From the NCBI GenBank assembly GCA_037439945.1, contig JBBIVA010000110.1, forward strand, positions 1 through 13,358: a DNA stretch of 13,358 bases, in the 5' to 3' direction. The notes beneath the pieces are model-generated. The model did not search any database, had not been told where the DNA came from, and saw only the letters and a program-made list of their open reading frames with translations. Below are positions 7,178-13,358 of this stretch, piece after piece. The DNA comes from CALEUX01 sp037439945 (GTDB lineage: Bacteria; Bacteroidota; Bacteroidia; Bacteroidales; Marinilabiliaceae). The translations under genes were made by a program, and so were the position numbers. Numbering within the stretch: position 1 is the stretch's first letter; the number at the start of each line of letters is the position of its first letter.

Positions 7178-7537
7178 TTACTTACTTAAATCATCAAACT
7201 CAATGCTTGTGTATTCGTCTGACACCATTGCTTCCAGAATTTCTTCATTTTCAGGAGATTCGCCCTGAACCGATTTAATAAATTCAATAGCTTCCTTCAA
7301 TCCTTCAGCAAACTTATCAAAATCTTCCCTATATAAGAAAATTTTATGTTTTTCGAAATGAAATCTGCCATCTTCCTCAAATCTTTTTTTACTCTCGGTT
7401 AAGGTTAGGTAGTAATCATTCTTTCGGGTCGCTTTCACGTCAAAAAAATAGGTCCGTTTCCCGGCTCTTACAGCTCTTGAAAAAATTTCTTCTTTGTCAA
7501 TCTTTTCAAAATCATCGTTTTTTTCAAATCCTTCCAT
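7178..7537 (-). CDS. PUR-like DNA/RNA-binding protein (DUF3276)
   Basis: The 119-residue protein matches the DUF3276/PUR-alpha-like family of Bacteroidota and spirochaetes. A core of 'EIFSRAVRAGKRTYFFDVKATRKNDYYLTLTESKKRF' is followed by 'RFHFEKHKIFLYREDFDKFAEGLKEAIEFI', giving the four-strand sheet plus helix of a single PUR repeat, with an acidic C-terminal tail (about residues 92-119). Single-repeat PUR proteins dimerise to bind single-stranded or purine-rich nucleic acid, and BpuR of Borrelia is a known relative that binds DNA and RNA. The length is typical for the family. The gene converges on the thiamine-binding gene across the mobile-element remnant and diverges from nusB. Its 5' leader contains two perfect palindromes (7565-7588), possible sites of autoregulation. 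Confidence 0.88.
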   Translation of the reverse strand: MEGFEKNDDFEKIDKEEIFSRAVRAGKRTYFFDVKATRKNDYYLTLTESKKRFEEDGRFHFEKHKIFLYREDFDKFAEGLKEAIEFIKSVQGESPENEEILEAMVSDEYTSIEFDDLSK

Positions 7538-7564
7538 CTTTTAATTGTTATTTTTTATGTACAA

Positions 7565-7578
7565 CAAAAGCGCTTTTG
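7565..7578. promoter_or_regulatory. Perfect 14-bp palindrome before the PUR-like gene
   Basis: CAAAAGCGCTTTTG is its own reverse complement and lies 28 bases before the start of the PUR-like gene. It abuts a second palindrome at 7579-7588. Its position near the probable transcription start fits an operator for a dimeric regulator. A weak minus-strand -7-like motif (CATTTTTG, 7598-7591) lies just upstream. No regulator is identified. Confidence 0.45.
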
Positions 7579-7588
7579 GTTAATTAAC
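7579..7588. promoter_or_regulatory. Perfect 10-bp palindrome GTTAATTAAC
   Basis: This palindrome directly adjoins the 14-bp palindrome to its left. Ten-base palindromes in AT-rich DNA can arise by chance, so its weight comes from the abutting pair. Confidence 0.3.
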
Positions 7589-7654
7589 TTCAAAAATGAG
7601 AATTATTTTTTTAATATCGAACACTTTGTTTACAAATTTTCGTTAATTTTCAAA

Positions 7655-7679
7655 CTATTTAACCTATTTTGTTAAATAG
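7655..7679. repeat. 9-bp inverted repeat in the PUR/nusB divergent spacer
   Basis: CTATTTAAC (7655-7663) and GTTAAATAG (7671-7679) pair perfectly around a 7-base spacer, near the middle of the 280-base divergent region. There is no U-run after it in either direction, so a protein-binding site is more likely than a terminator. Confidence 0.4.
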
Positions 7680-7753
7680 ACTAACAACATAATTACCTCA
7701 ATATTACTTTTTTTAGTTTAAAATAAAATTATTTCTAATTTGTTATTCGCAAC

Positions 7754-7783
7754 TTGTTTTAAGAGAAAAATTATATAATTTTA
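7754..7783 (+). promoter_or_regulatory. Candidate Bacteroidota promoter for nusB
   Basis: A TTG at 7754-7756 is followed after 19 bases by TAATTTTA (7776-7783), which differs from the TAnnTTTG -7 consensus only at the last base. Transcription would start near 7790, giving a leader of about 28 bases before the nusB ATG at 7818. Confidence 0.4.
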
Positions 7784-7817
7784 TCGGCTCAGAAATTATT
7801 AAAAAGTTCTTTATATA

Positions 7818-8777
7818 ATGTTAAGCAGAAGACTGTTACGTGTTAAGGTTATGCAATTTGTATATGCCTTTCAGAAAAATGGTGATGTTTCTCTACTACA
7901 GGCGGAAAAGGATTTATTTCATAGCATTTCCAAGTCTTATGAATTATACCATCTTTTTTTACTTTTATTGGTTGATATTCATTTGTTTGCGTCTAACAAA
8001 ATTGAAACCGGCAGGAACAAAAAAGTACCTACGCGGGAGGATCTGAATCCCAATACAAGATTTATAGAAAACAGGTTGCTTGTGCAACTTTCAACAAATA
8101 AATCACTTAATAATTATATAAAAGAAAAAGCCATATCATGGGCCAATAACCCCGAAATTATAAAATCACTTTTTGATGCAATCATTACTTCGGATATTTA
8201 CGGCCAACATATTGAATCACCTTTTGTATCTTATGATGAAGACCGCAAGTTTATAGTGAAATTATCTGAAAAAGTAATATCACAACACGAACAGCTTTAT
8301 AACCTTCTTGAGGAGCATAGCATTTTTTGGAATGATGAGGCAGAGTTTATTATGAGCATGGTAATAAAAACCCTTAAAGATTTTCAGGCCGAAAATGGAA
8401 ATTTACAATCTTTACAAACTGAATTTAAGGATGAGGACGATATAAAATTTGTAAAAACGCTTATTCAAAAAACCATATTAAACCAAAAAGATAACATTGA
8501 GGTTATAAGAAAATTCTCCCAAAACTGGGATCTTGAAAGGGTAGCATTTATGGACATTGTGCTAATGCAAATTGCCCTTACTGAAATGATTGAATTTTCA
8601 GGTATTCCGTTAAAGGTTACTTTAAATGAGTATATTGAGTTGGCAAAGCACTATTCAACCCCCAAGAGTGGCTTGTTTATTAACGGAATTCTTGATAAAA
8701 TTGCCGGTTATCTGATGGAAGAAGGTAGGGTAATTAAAAATGGGAAAGGATTATCAATGGGGGAAAGGAGCAACTAA
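7818..8777 (+). CDS. nusB: Transcription antitermination factor NusB (long form)
   Basis: NusB pairs with S10/NusE and binds boxA RNA to help RNA polymerase read through, mainly in rRNA operons. The 319-residue product begins with the typical 'LSRRLLRVKVMQFVYAFQ' helix and has the conserved C-terminal half: 'WDLERVAFMDIVLMQIALTEM' (about 237-257) and 'PLKVTLNEYIELAKHYST-SGLFINGILDKI' (about 264-295). It is more than twice the length of E. coli NusB (139 residues); the extra residues lie between the first helices and the C-terminal domain, which is usual in Bacteroidota. The ATG at 7818 is the first in frame and keeps the basic N-terminus. It opens the conserved cluster leading to coaE. Confidence 0.92.
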   Translation: MLSRRLLRVKVMQFVYAFQKNGDVSLLQAEKDLFHSISKSYELYHLFLLLLVDIHLFASNKIETGRNKKVPTREDLNPNTRFIENRLLVQLSTNKSLNNYIKEKAISWANNPEIIKSLFDAIITSDIYGQHIESPFVSYDEDRKFIVKLSEKVISQHEQLYNLLEEHSIFWNDEAEFIMSMVIKTLKDFQAENGNLQSLQTEFKDEDDIKFVKTLIQKTILNQKDNIEVIRKFSQNWDLERVAFMDIVLMQIALTEMIEFSGIPLKVTLNEYIELAKHYSTPKSGLFINGILDKIAGYLMEEGRVIKNGKGLSMGERSN

Positions 8778-8933
8778 TACTCTTGGTTATTATTTAAACA
8801 AGATATTAATAAAAGAAGTAAGTAGCTTTAAAATTTAAAATTGGTTGAATAAAACCATTAATTATTAAATGTACCGGGTTAAATCCAAATAATCATTGTT
8901 ACACGAGTCATTAACCAACGAAAATTTTTAACG

Positions 8934-9356
8934 GTGAAAATATTTAGTCTGTTATATTCCTTAATGTTAATATTGGTTATTCTTTCATGCAACAGCCGTG
9001 GAAGTCAGGATAAAAGCAGTTTGGGAACACTAAGTGAATTATCAGATTCTACCCGGTTGGTTTTTAATAAAACGATGCACGACTTTGGCGATATTAAAGA
9101 GGGCGAGGAGATTGGATGTAGTTTTGGGTTTTCAAATGCTGGTGAAAATCCGTTGTTGATCCAGGAAGTTATAGCCGGGTGCGGATGTACAAATGTTAAA
9201 TTTCCAAAACATCCAATACCACCAGGCCAAACTGGTGTAATTGAGATAGTATTTGATACACGTGGACGAAAAGGCCTTCAGCGAAAAACCATCAGGGTAA
9301 TTAGCAATGGGGGCCAGTATCCATCAGAATTAGTGATCAGAGCAAATGTTGAATAA
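8934..9356 (+). CDS. DUF1573 domain lipoprotein
   Basis: The 140-residue protein starts with GTG, has a lipoprotein signal (lipobox I16-L17-S18-C19), and then a DUF1573 immunoglobulin-like domain. The family signature is clear: 'HDFGDIKEGEE...FSFxNxGxxPLLI', the cysteine pair in 'AGCGCTNV' (Cys83, Cys85), and 'IPPGQTGVIEIVFDTRGRKG'. DUF1573 proteins are common in Bacteroidota envelopes, related to ASPM/SPD-2/Hydin-type beta-sandwiches, and have no defined function. The gene lies between nusB and yajC. The GTG start is supported by the signal sequence that begins directly after it (MKIFSLLYSLMLILVI); there is no ATG further upstream in a sensible position. Confidence 0.88.
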   Translation: MKIFSLLYSLMLILVILSCNSRGSQDKSSLGTLSELSDSTRLVFNKTMHDFGDIKEGEEIGCSFGFSNAGENPLLIQEVIAGCGCTNVKFPKHPIPPGQTGVIEIVFDTRGRKGLQRKTIRVISNGGQYPSELVIRANVE

Positions 9357-9357
9357 T

Positions 9358-9387
9358 CTTTAAACGAGCATGTTCGTTATACTTTTG
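9358..9387 (+). promoter_or_regulatory. Candidate Bacteroidota promoter for yajC
   Basis: TACTTTTG (9380-9387) fits the TAnnTTTG -7 consensus exactly. The -33 region is poor: CTTT at 9358-9361, 18 bases upstream. The predicted start near 9394 gives a leader of about 40 bases. Confidence 0.45.
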
Positions 9388-9435
9388 TAGAAATGGGGCT
9401 ACATGCAGACCATTTATTAATAAAAATTGCAGGAA

Positions 9436-9756
9436 ATGAAAATGTTTAGCTTATTTATGTCCTTACCCCCACAGGAAGGTGCACCAAATCCATGGATTCA
9501 GTTAATGCCTTTTGCATTAATTATTGTGGTTTTTTATTTTTTCATGATCAGGCCACAAATGAAAAAACAAAAAGAACTTAGAAAATATCGTGAAAGCCTT
9601 AAAAAAGGTGATAAAATTGTAACCACAGGTGGTATTTATGGAAAGGTTTCTGAAATTAAGGAAGATAAAGTAATTATGGAAATTGCCGAAAATGTTAAAA
9701 TTACAGTTGATAAATCTGCTGTAATTATGGACATGTCTGATGCAGTAAGAAAATAA
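9436..9756 (+). CDS. yajC: Preprotein translocase subunit YajC
   Basis: YajC is the small inner-membrane accessory subunit of the SecDF-YajC complex, which assists Sec-dependent export. From the ATG at 9436 the product has 106 residues: a short periplasmic start, one membrane helix within 'WIQLMPFALIIVVFYFFMI', and the diagnostic 'RPQMKKQKE' followed by the soluble domain 'LKKGDKIVTTGGIYGKVSEIKEDKVIMEIA-NVKI'. The frame is open to a TTG at 9427, but the ATG at 9436 (or 9442) is the more natural start. A strong terminator follows at 9810-9847. secD/secF are not in the window. Confidence 0.94.
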   Translation: MKMFSLFMSLPPQEGAPNPWIQLMPFALIIVVFYFFMIRPQMKKQKELRKYRESLKKGDKIVTTGGIYGKVSEIKEDKVIMEIAENVKITVDKSAVIMDMSDAVRK

Positions 9757-9809
9757 CCGTGGTTAAGTAAACCATGAATTTTTAAATTTATTACCTGATT
9801 TTATTTTAC

Positions 9810-9847
9810 GGGGTCAATGATTAACTTTGTTAATCATTGACCCTTTT
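9810..9847 (+). terminator. Intrinsic terminator after yajC
   Basis: A perfect 14-bp stem (9811-9824 with 9830-9843), extendable by one G-T pair, encloses the 5-base loop CTTTG and is followed by TTTT. It is 54 bases downstream of the yajC stop, in the only spacer between yajC and the YbbR gene, so it probably separates two transcription units. Confidence 0.85.
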
Positions 9848-9929
9848 AAAATTAAGGTAATGGCTTGTTGTTTAAAATGGATTTATCTTTAACTTAAAGC
9901 TCAATACAATTTTTTATAAAAATTAAAGG

Positions 9930-10955
9930 ATGAAGAAACTATTCAATATTCATGAAAAATGGAACATCCTTAAAAGGATGAACTTTTTGGATGAATTTAA
10001 AAGGCTTAAGCGAAACCGTGATATTTTTGTATTCCTGATTTTTCTTTTTGTTTCTACCACATTCTGGCTGTTAAATGCTCTGCGGGATACTTATGTAGCG
10101 TCTTTTTCTTTTGATGTAAATTATGTGAATGTTCCTGATAATGAAATAATTGTAAAGTCTGATAACGAAAGATTCGAGTTAAAGGTAAGAGGAATCGGCT
10201 TCTCAATATTAAGACAGTATGCATCAAGTTCCTTATCTTCACCATCTTTTGATGTATCACGGCTAAAAAGGATCAAGCATAAAAATTCTGAGTATGCCTA
10301 TCTTTTGGCAAGGGATCAAAGAAATCATTTTTCCAATCAGCTTTATGTTGGAATAGAATTGATTGATATTATTCCGGATACAGTTTTTATAGCTCTTCAA
10401 AAACTGGTGAAAAAGAAAATTCCAATAACAACCAAAGGTGAAGTAAAACTCGAGAAACAGTTTCTTATGTCAGGGCCCATAGTTTTTGATCCCGATTCGG
10501 TAGAAGTTACCGGACCAAAAAGTATAATAGATACTATTTCAGCCATTTTGACAAAGCCATTTGTTTTCGAAAAAGTAAGAGATACCCTTATCAGGAGCGT
10601 ATCTTTAGTTACCCATAAAAACCTAAGTATTAGCTCCAAATCAACATCTATGTTAATTCCGGTTGAACCATTTACCGAATCATCAATGCAAATCCCGATT
10701 GATGTTGTCGGAATTGCAGATACATTGCGTTGTAAAACTTTTCCGTCTGAAATTACTATTACTTTCAGAACAGGTTTAAGTAGGTTTGGTAAGATTCATA
10801 TCAAGGATTTCAGGGCAGTTATTGATGCAAGCGCAGCTTATACTGACGAAAAACCCCAGCGATTAAGAGTTAAAATTGACCGGATGCCCCAAGGTATATA
10901 TTCTATGGACTACTCACCTCTATTTGTTGAATATCTTATTGAAAGAAAAAGGTAA
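9930..10955 (+). CDS. YbbR-like domain protein (CdaR-like)
   Basis: The 341-residue protein has a basic cytoplasmic N-terminus, one membrane helix (about 32-50, 'IFVFLIFLFVSTTFWLLNAL') and extracytoplasmic YbbR-type beta modules ('FDVNYVNVPDNEIIVKSDNERFELKVRGIGF', 'PDSVEVTGPKSIIDTISAILTKPF', 'PIDVVGIADTLRCKTFPSEITITFR'). In Firmicutes, YbbR/CdaR regulates the diadenylate cyclase CdaA; the Bacteroidota relatives are less studied, and no cdaA is present here. The gene is 47 bases before coaE, an arrangement that is usual in Bacteroidota. The ATG at 9930 is adopted; an alternative at Met17 (9978) would shorten only the cytoplasmic tail. Confidence 0.85.
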   Translation: MKKLFNIHEKWNILKRMNFLDEFKRLKRNRDIFVFLIFLFVSTTFWLLNALRDTYVASFSFDVNYVNVPDNEIIVKSDNERFELKVRGIGFSILRQYASSSLSSPSFDVSRLKRIKHKNSEYAYLLARDQRNHFSNQLYVGIELIDIIPDTVFIALQKLVKKKIPITTKGEVKLEKQFLMSGPIVFDPDSVEVTGPKSIIDTISAILTKPFVFEKVRDTLIRSVSLVTHKNLSISSKSTSMLIPVEPFTESSMQIPIDVVGIADTLRCKTFPSEITITFRTGLSRFGKIHIKDFRAVIDASAAYTDEKPQRLRVKIDRMPQGIYSMDYSPLFVEYLIERKR

Positions 10956-11002
10956 ATATTTTTCCACTCATTTCCGATTATAAATAAACTAAACTAAACA
11001 TA

Positions 11003-11611
11003 TTGAAAAAAAATAAATATATAGTCGGTATTACTGGCGGTATAGGAAGTGGAAAAACAACAATTTGCCGTATAATAGAGCATTTGGGTTTCCCGGTTTA
11101 TTATTCCGATTTAAGGGCTAAACAGTTAATTGAAACAAATGACGAAATAATCGCCCTATATAAAAAAAAATTTGGAAACGATATATATAACCATGGTAAG
11201 CTTGACAGGGAACGGGTAGCAGAAATTTTCTTTAAAAATGAAAAAATTAAAAATGAAATAGAATCTGTGTTACACCCTTTGGTTATAAACAATTTTAGTG
11301 AATGGGTTATTAATGAAAAAAGTAAAATAGTTTTCAACGAAAATGCTATTCTGTTTGAAAGTGGTGGGTTCAAACTCATGAATACTGTTGTTACAGTTGT
11401 GGCCCCCGAAAATGTTAAAATAAAACGTATTATAGACAGGGATAAGGCAACTGGGCAACAAATTATAAACAGGATGAAACAACAATGGGATGATGAGCGG
11501 AAGACAGAAATGAGCGAATTTGTTATTTATAACGATAATTTTAGTTTAATTATTCCCCAGGTAATTAGTTTATTAAACGAATTATCTCAAAGAATAAAAC
11601 AAAGAGGGTAG
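11003..11611 (+). CDS. coaE: Dephospho-CoA kinase
   Basis: CoaE performs the last step of coenzyme A synthesis, ATP-dependent phosphorylation of the 3'-hydroxyl of dephospho-CoA in the cytoplasm. The 202-residue product has the Walker A loop GGIGSGKT (residues 12-19), the substrate-site Asp36 in 'YYSDLRAKQL', 'LDRERVAEIFF', the conserved 'LHPLV' and 'LFESG' (the usual LLFE-G position), and the lid-region 'IIDRDKATGQQIINRMKQQ'. Length is typical. It starts with TTG at 11003; no ATG is available before the first beta strand (KYIVGITGG), so the TTG is well supported. It is probably in one transcript with the YbbR gene, 47 bases upstream. Confidence 0.93.
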   Translation: MKKNKYIVGITGGIGSGKTTICRIIEHLGFPVYYSDLRAKQLIETNDEIIALYKKKFGNDIYNHGKLDRERVAEIFFKNEKIKNEIESVLHPLVINNFSEWVINEKSKIVFNENAILFESGGFKLMNTVVTVVAPENVKIKRIIDRDKATGQQIINRMKQQWDDERKTEMSEFVIYNDNFSLIIPQVISLLNELSQRIKQRG

Positions 11612-11796
11612 CCATTATTCGGAACAAGAAGGTGCCATAAATTGGGATTGGGCATAATGGTAACCTGATTATTTTTTCATGATTTAATGAATGTATAATT
11701 TACCATTGAAAGTTGCATAGGGTGAAACTCATCTAAAATGGTCTTAAATACTAATAATTTATTCTATTTCAATAATAAATATAAAATTAAAAACGA

Positions 11797-12513
11797 GTGA
11801 AAATATTACGTGTTTTATTAGGCGCAGGCCTTGGATGGTGGATGTTTGGTCCTATTGGCGGAATAGTTGGTATGTTACTTGGAAACCTTGTTAGTTCATC
11901 AACAGATGAAATCAATTACAGCGGCACTAAAGCAAGGGATGGGTTTATAGTATCATTACTTGTATTAATGGCAGCAGTAATGAAATCTGACGGGAAAGTA
12001 CTGAAATCAGAATTAGATTATGTTAAAAGGCAGCTTCTTAATATGTTAGGTGAGGAAAATGCAAAAATTTCTCTTAAAATGCTTCAAAACATTCTTAAAA
12101 AAGATATTCCGCTTAGCGATGTGTGCCATCAAATAAGAATTAATATCGATTATCAGGCAAAAATTCAATTGTTGCACGTACTTTTCGGATTAGGGAAGGT
12201 TGATGGTGTTCTTGGCAGACAGGAAATTAATGTTATCCATACCATCTCGGGATACCTTGGTATTTCTGTACCAGATTACCAGGCCGTTTTAAATATGTTC
12301 TACGATAATCTTGAAGCTGCCTATAAAATTTTGGAAATAGATATGGAAGCAACAAACGATGATGTTAAAAAAGCTTACCGGAAAATGGCTGTGCGTTTTC
12401 ATCCCGATAAGGTTACTCACCTGGGTGATGAATTTCAGGGAGTTGCTAATGAAAAGTTCCAAAAAGTAAATGAAGCCTATGAAAAAATTAAGAAAGAACG
12501 GGGTTTAGTTTAA
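11797..12513 (+). CDS. DjlA-like co-chaperone with TerB and C-terminal J domains
   Basis: The 238-residue protein has a glycine-rich membrane-type segment (about 9-33, 'GAGLGWWMFGPIGGIVGMLLG'), a helical TerB-like domain (about 45-160, with acidic/lysine patches 'KSDGKVLKSE' and 'KVDGVLGRQE') and a J domain (about 174-235) with the HPD tripeptide at 202-204. This order (membrane anchor, TerB, J domain at the C-terminus) is that of DjlA, an inner-membrane J protein that stimulates DnaK ATPase. The start is GTG at 11797, directly before the MKILRVLLGAG anchor. It is 185 bases after coaE with no clear terminator between. No dnaK or other tellurite-resistance gene is present. Confidence 0.88.
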   Translation: MKILRVLLGAGLGWWMFGPIGGIVGMLLGNLVSSSTDEINYSGTKARDGFIVSLLVLMAAVMKSDGKVLKSELDYVKRQLLNMLGEENAKISLKMLQNILKKDIPLSDVCHQIRINIDYQAKIQLLHVLFGLGKVDGVLGRQEINVIHTISGYLGISVPDYQAVLNMFYDNLEAAYKILEIDMEATNDDVKKAYRKMAVRFHPDKVTHLGDEFQGVANEKFQKVNEAYEKIKKERGLV

Positions 12514-12585
12514 TCATAATAGTTATTATAAATGAAGAGGGTCAAAAATCCAAGGCATTTACAATTCGTTTTAATTAGGTGGTGT

Positions 12586-12610
12586 TATTGTAATTTTTTA
12601 AGTTACAATA
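12586..12610 (+). terminator. AT-rich hairpin after the DjlA-like gene (weak terminator candidate)
   Basis: TATTGTAA (12586-12593) pairs with TTACAATA (12603-12610), and the stem extends inward by three pairs, one of them G-T, to a 3-base loop. No T-run follows (GAATTAATAAAG), so termination is uncertain. Confidence 0.3.
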
Positions 12611-12649
12611 GAATTAATAAAGTTGGATTTAGCAAAATTGGAATGAATT

Positions 12650-12679
12650 TTTGACATATCAGGGATAGTTGTATTTTTG
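12650..12679 (+). promoter_or_regulatory. Bacteroidota-type promoter for the DUF5606 gene
   Basis: TTTG (12650-12653) and TATTTTTG (12672-12679) match both the -33 and the TAnnTTTG -7 consensus of the Bacteroidota housekeeping sigma factor, with 18 bases between. Transcription should start near 12685, leaving a leader of only about 20 bases before the ATG at 12704. Confidence 0.7.
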
Positions 12680-12703
12680 TGCAAAATTTATAAACAAAAC
12701 ATT

Positions 12704-13114
12704 ATGTTAAAGGATATTTTATCAATTTCAGGCCATTCTGGCCTGTTTAGGCTTGTTTCTCAAGGTAAAGGAAAAGGAAATATTGTAGTTGAATCATTGG
12801 TTGATGGGAAAAGAATACCTGCCTATGCTACATCACGTATTAGTGCACTTGAGGATATATCAATTTTTACCGATAGTGGAGATGTTAAGCTGGTTGATGT
12901 TTTCTTATCATTGTTTGAAAATAAAATTGAAGTTGACTCAAAAGCCACATCAAATAATTTAAAAAGTACTTTCGAAAAAGTATTGCCCAACTATGATAAG
13001 GACAGAGTTTACGTTTCCGACATTAAGAAAATATTTTTATGGTACAACTTACTTATTGATAAGAATGTAATCAACCCTGAAACAATTACTGAATATAAGA
13101 GTAAAGATGAATAG
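12704..13114 (+). CDS. DUF5606 domain protein (unknown function)
   Basis: The 136-residue protein fits the DUF5606 family of Bacteroidota: an N-terminal 'MLKDILSISGHSGLFRLVSQGKG' followed by 'VVESLVDGKRIPAYATSRISALEDISIFT', then a helical second half ('LVDVFLSLFE', 'VYVSDIKKIFLWYNLLID'). The first ~65 residues look like a small SH3-like beta barrel, and the second part resembles a helical module. The function is unknown; no signal peptide or membrane segment is present, so it is probably cytoplasmic. I chose the ATG at 12704 because family proteins begin with M-L-K-x-I-L-[SA]-I-[SA]-G and because a good promoter lies just upstream; a TTG at 12677 would fall inside that promoter. Confidence 0.85.
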   Translation: MLKDILSISGHSGLFRLVSQGKGKGNIVVESLVDGKRIPAYATSRISALEDISIFTDSGDVKLVDVFLSLFENKIEVDSKATSNNLKSTFEKVLPNYDKDRVYVSDIKKIFLWYNLLIDKNVINPETITEYKSKDE

Positions 13115-13261
13115 GCACAAGAAATCACAACTTAACCTTTAACAAAAATATTTAGTTCGTTTTTTCAATTTGTATTGAATGGTGATTAATGGCATCAATT
13201 GCAATGCTTTACCTGTTTTGGAATGATATATTGTGATTAGTTAATACCCCATGAGGTTTTC

Positions 13262-13312
13262 AGTTTAATCCAGGAAAAATATTTTTTGTTCCTTTTAAAA
13301 TTGAATTAAACT
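13262..13312. repeat. Nested inverted repeats in the right-end spacer
   Basis: AGTTTAAT (13262-13269) pairs with ATTAAACT (13305-13312), and inside it AGGAA (13272-13276) pairs with TTCCT (13289-13293). The DNA is very AT-rich, so chance is possible. Otherwise the last 244 bases (13115-13358) show no gene, and no promoter I would defend. Confidence 0.25.
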
Positions 13313-13358
13313 AAAATAATACTCAGCTGTATTTTTTTCTGCTGTAACCCCCTGTCTT

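Noticed and set aside
11101..11485. Two minus-strand frames inside coaE
   Set aside because: They are antisense shadows of a gene with intact Walker A and other kinase motifs.
11612..11665. Possible terminator after coaE (CCATTAT with ATAATGG)
   Set aside because: The 7-bp stem has a 35-base loop and no following T-run that fits; not a credible terminator.
13179..13226. 15-residue frame after the DUF5606 gene (MVINGIN...)
   Set aside because: It is too short, with no promoter, repeat or conserved context to support it.
1..13358. CRISPR array, tRNA, rRNA, phage genes or a defence system
   Set aside because: I saw no regularly spaced repeats, no cloverleaf-like sequence and no nuclease, methylase, toxin or phage structural motifs in any gene.

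Overview
This window comes from the chromosome of a Bacteroidota species, most likely a Bacteroidales-type lineage. The evidence is the low GC content, the absence of Shine-Dalgarno sites before starts, Bacteroidota-type promoter motifs (TTTG ... TAnnTTTG), and several families largely confined to the phylum: DUF5723, the TPR/propeller/OmpA protein, the PUR-like DUF3276 protein, long NusB, DUF1573 and DUF5606. It looks like ordinary chromosome with one small mobile-element scar. I see no phage, CRISPR array, tRNA or rRNA.

Left part (1-6404). A decayed C-terminal fragment of an alpha-L-arabinofuranosidase-like protein (152-415) faces a block of minus-strand cell-envelope genes. In transcription order these are an 825-residue OmpA-family protein with TPR, beta-propeller and three carboxypeptidase-regulatory-like domains (6404-3927), a 365-base gap holding two micro-ORFs with the same start context, a lipoprotein of unknown function (3561-1975), and a DUF5723 outer-membrane beta-barrel candidate (1954-518). 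The last two are 20 bases apart and are probably one operon.

Middle (6405-7817). A thiamine-binding MTH1187/YqgV-family gene (+) converges on a PUR-like nucleic-acid-binding gene (-). Between them lies a ~114-bp element with ~20-bp terminal inverted repeats (7050-7163). Its left end supplies the last seven codons and the stop codon of the thiamine-binding gene and forms a strong hairpin terminator. The divergent spacer between the PUR-like gene and nusB carries two abutting perfect palindromes and an inverted repeat, which are candidate operator sites.

Right part (7818-13358). A plus-strand housekeeping series follows: nusB, a DUF1573 lipoprotein, yajC, a YbbR-domain protein, coaE, a DjlA-like TerB/J-domain protein and a DUF5606 protein. 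A 14-bp-stem terminator after yajC splits the series, and DUF5606 has a clear promoter of its own. The genes serve transcription elongation, the Sec translocon, the envelope and CoA synthesis, so they share conserved order more than a single pathway. The strongest non-routine signals are the MITE-like element that ends a gene, the palindromes before the PUR-like gene, and the paired micro-ORFs. None of them clearly defines a new system.
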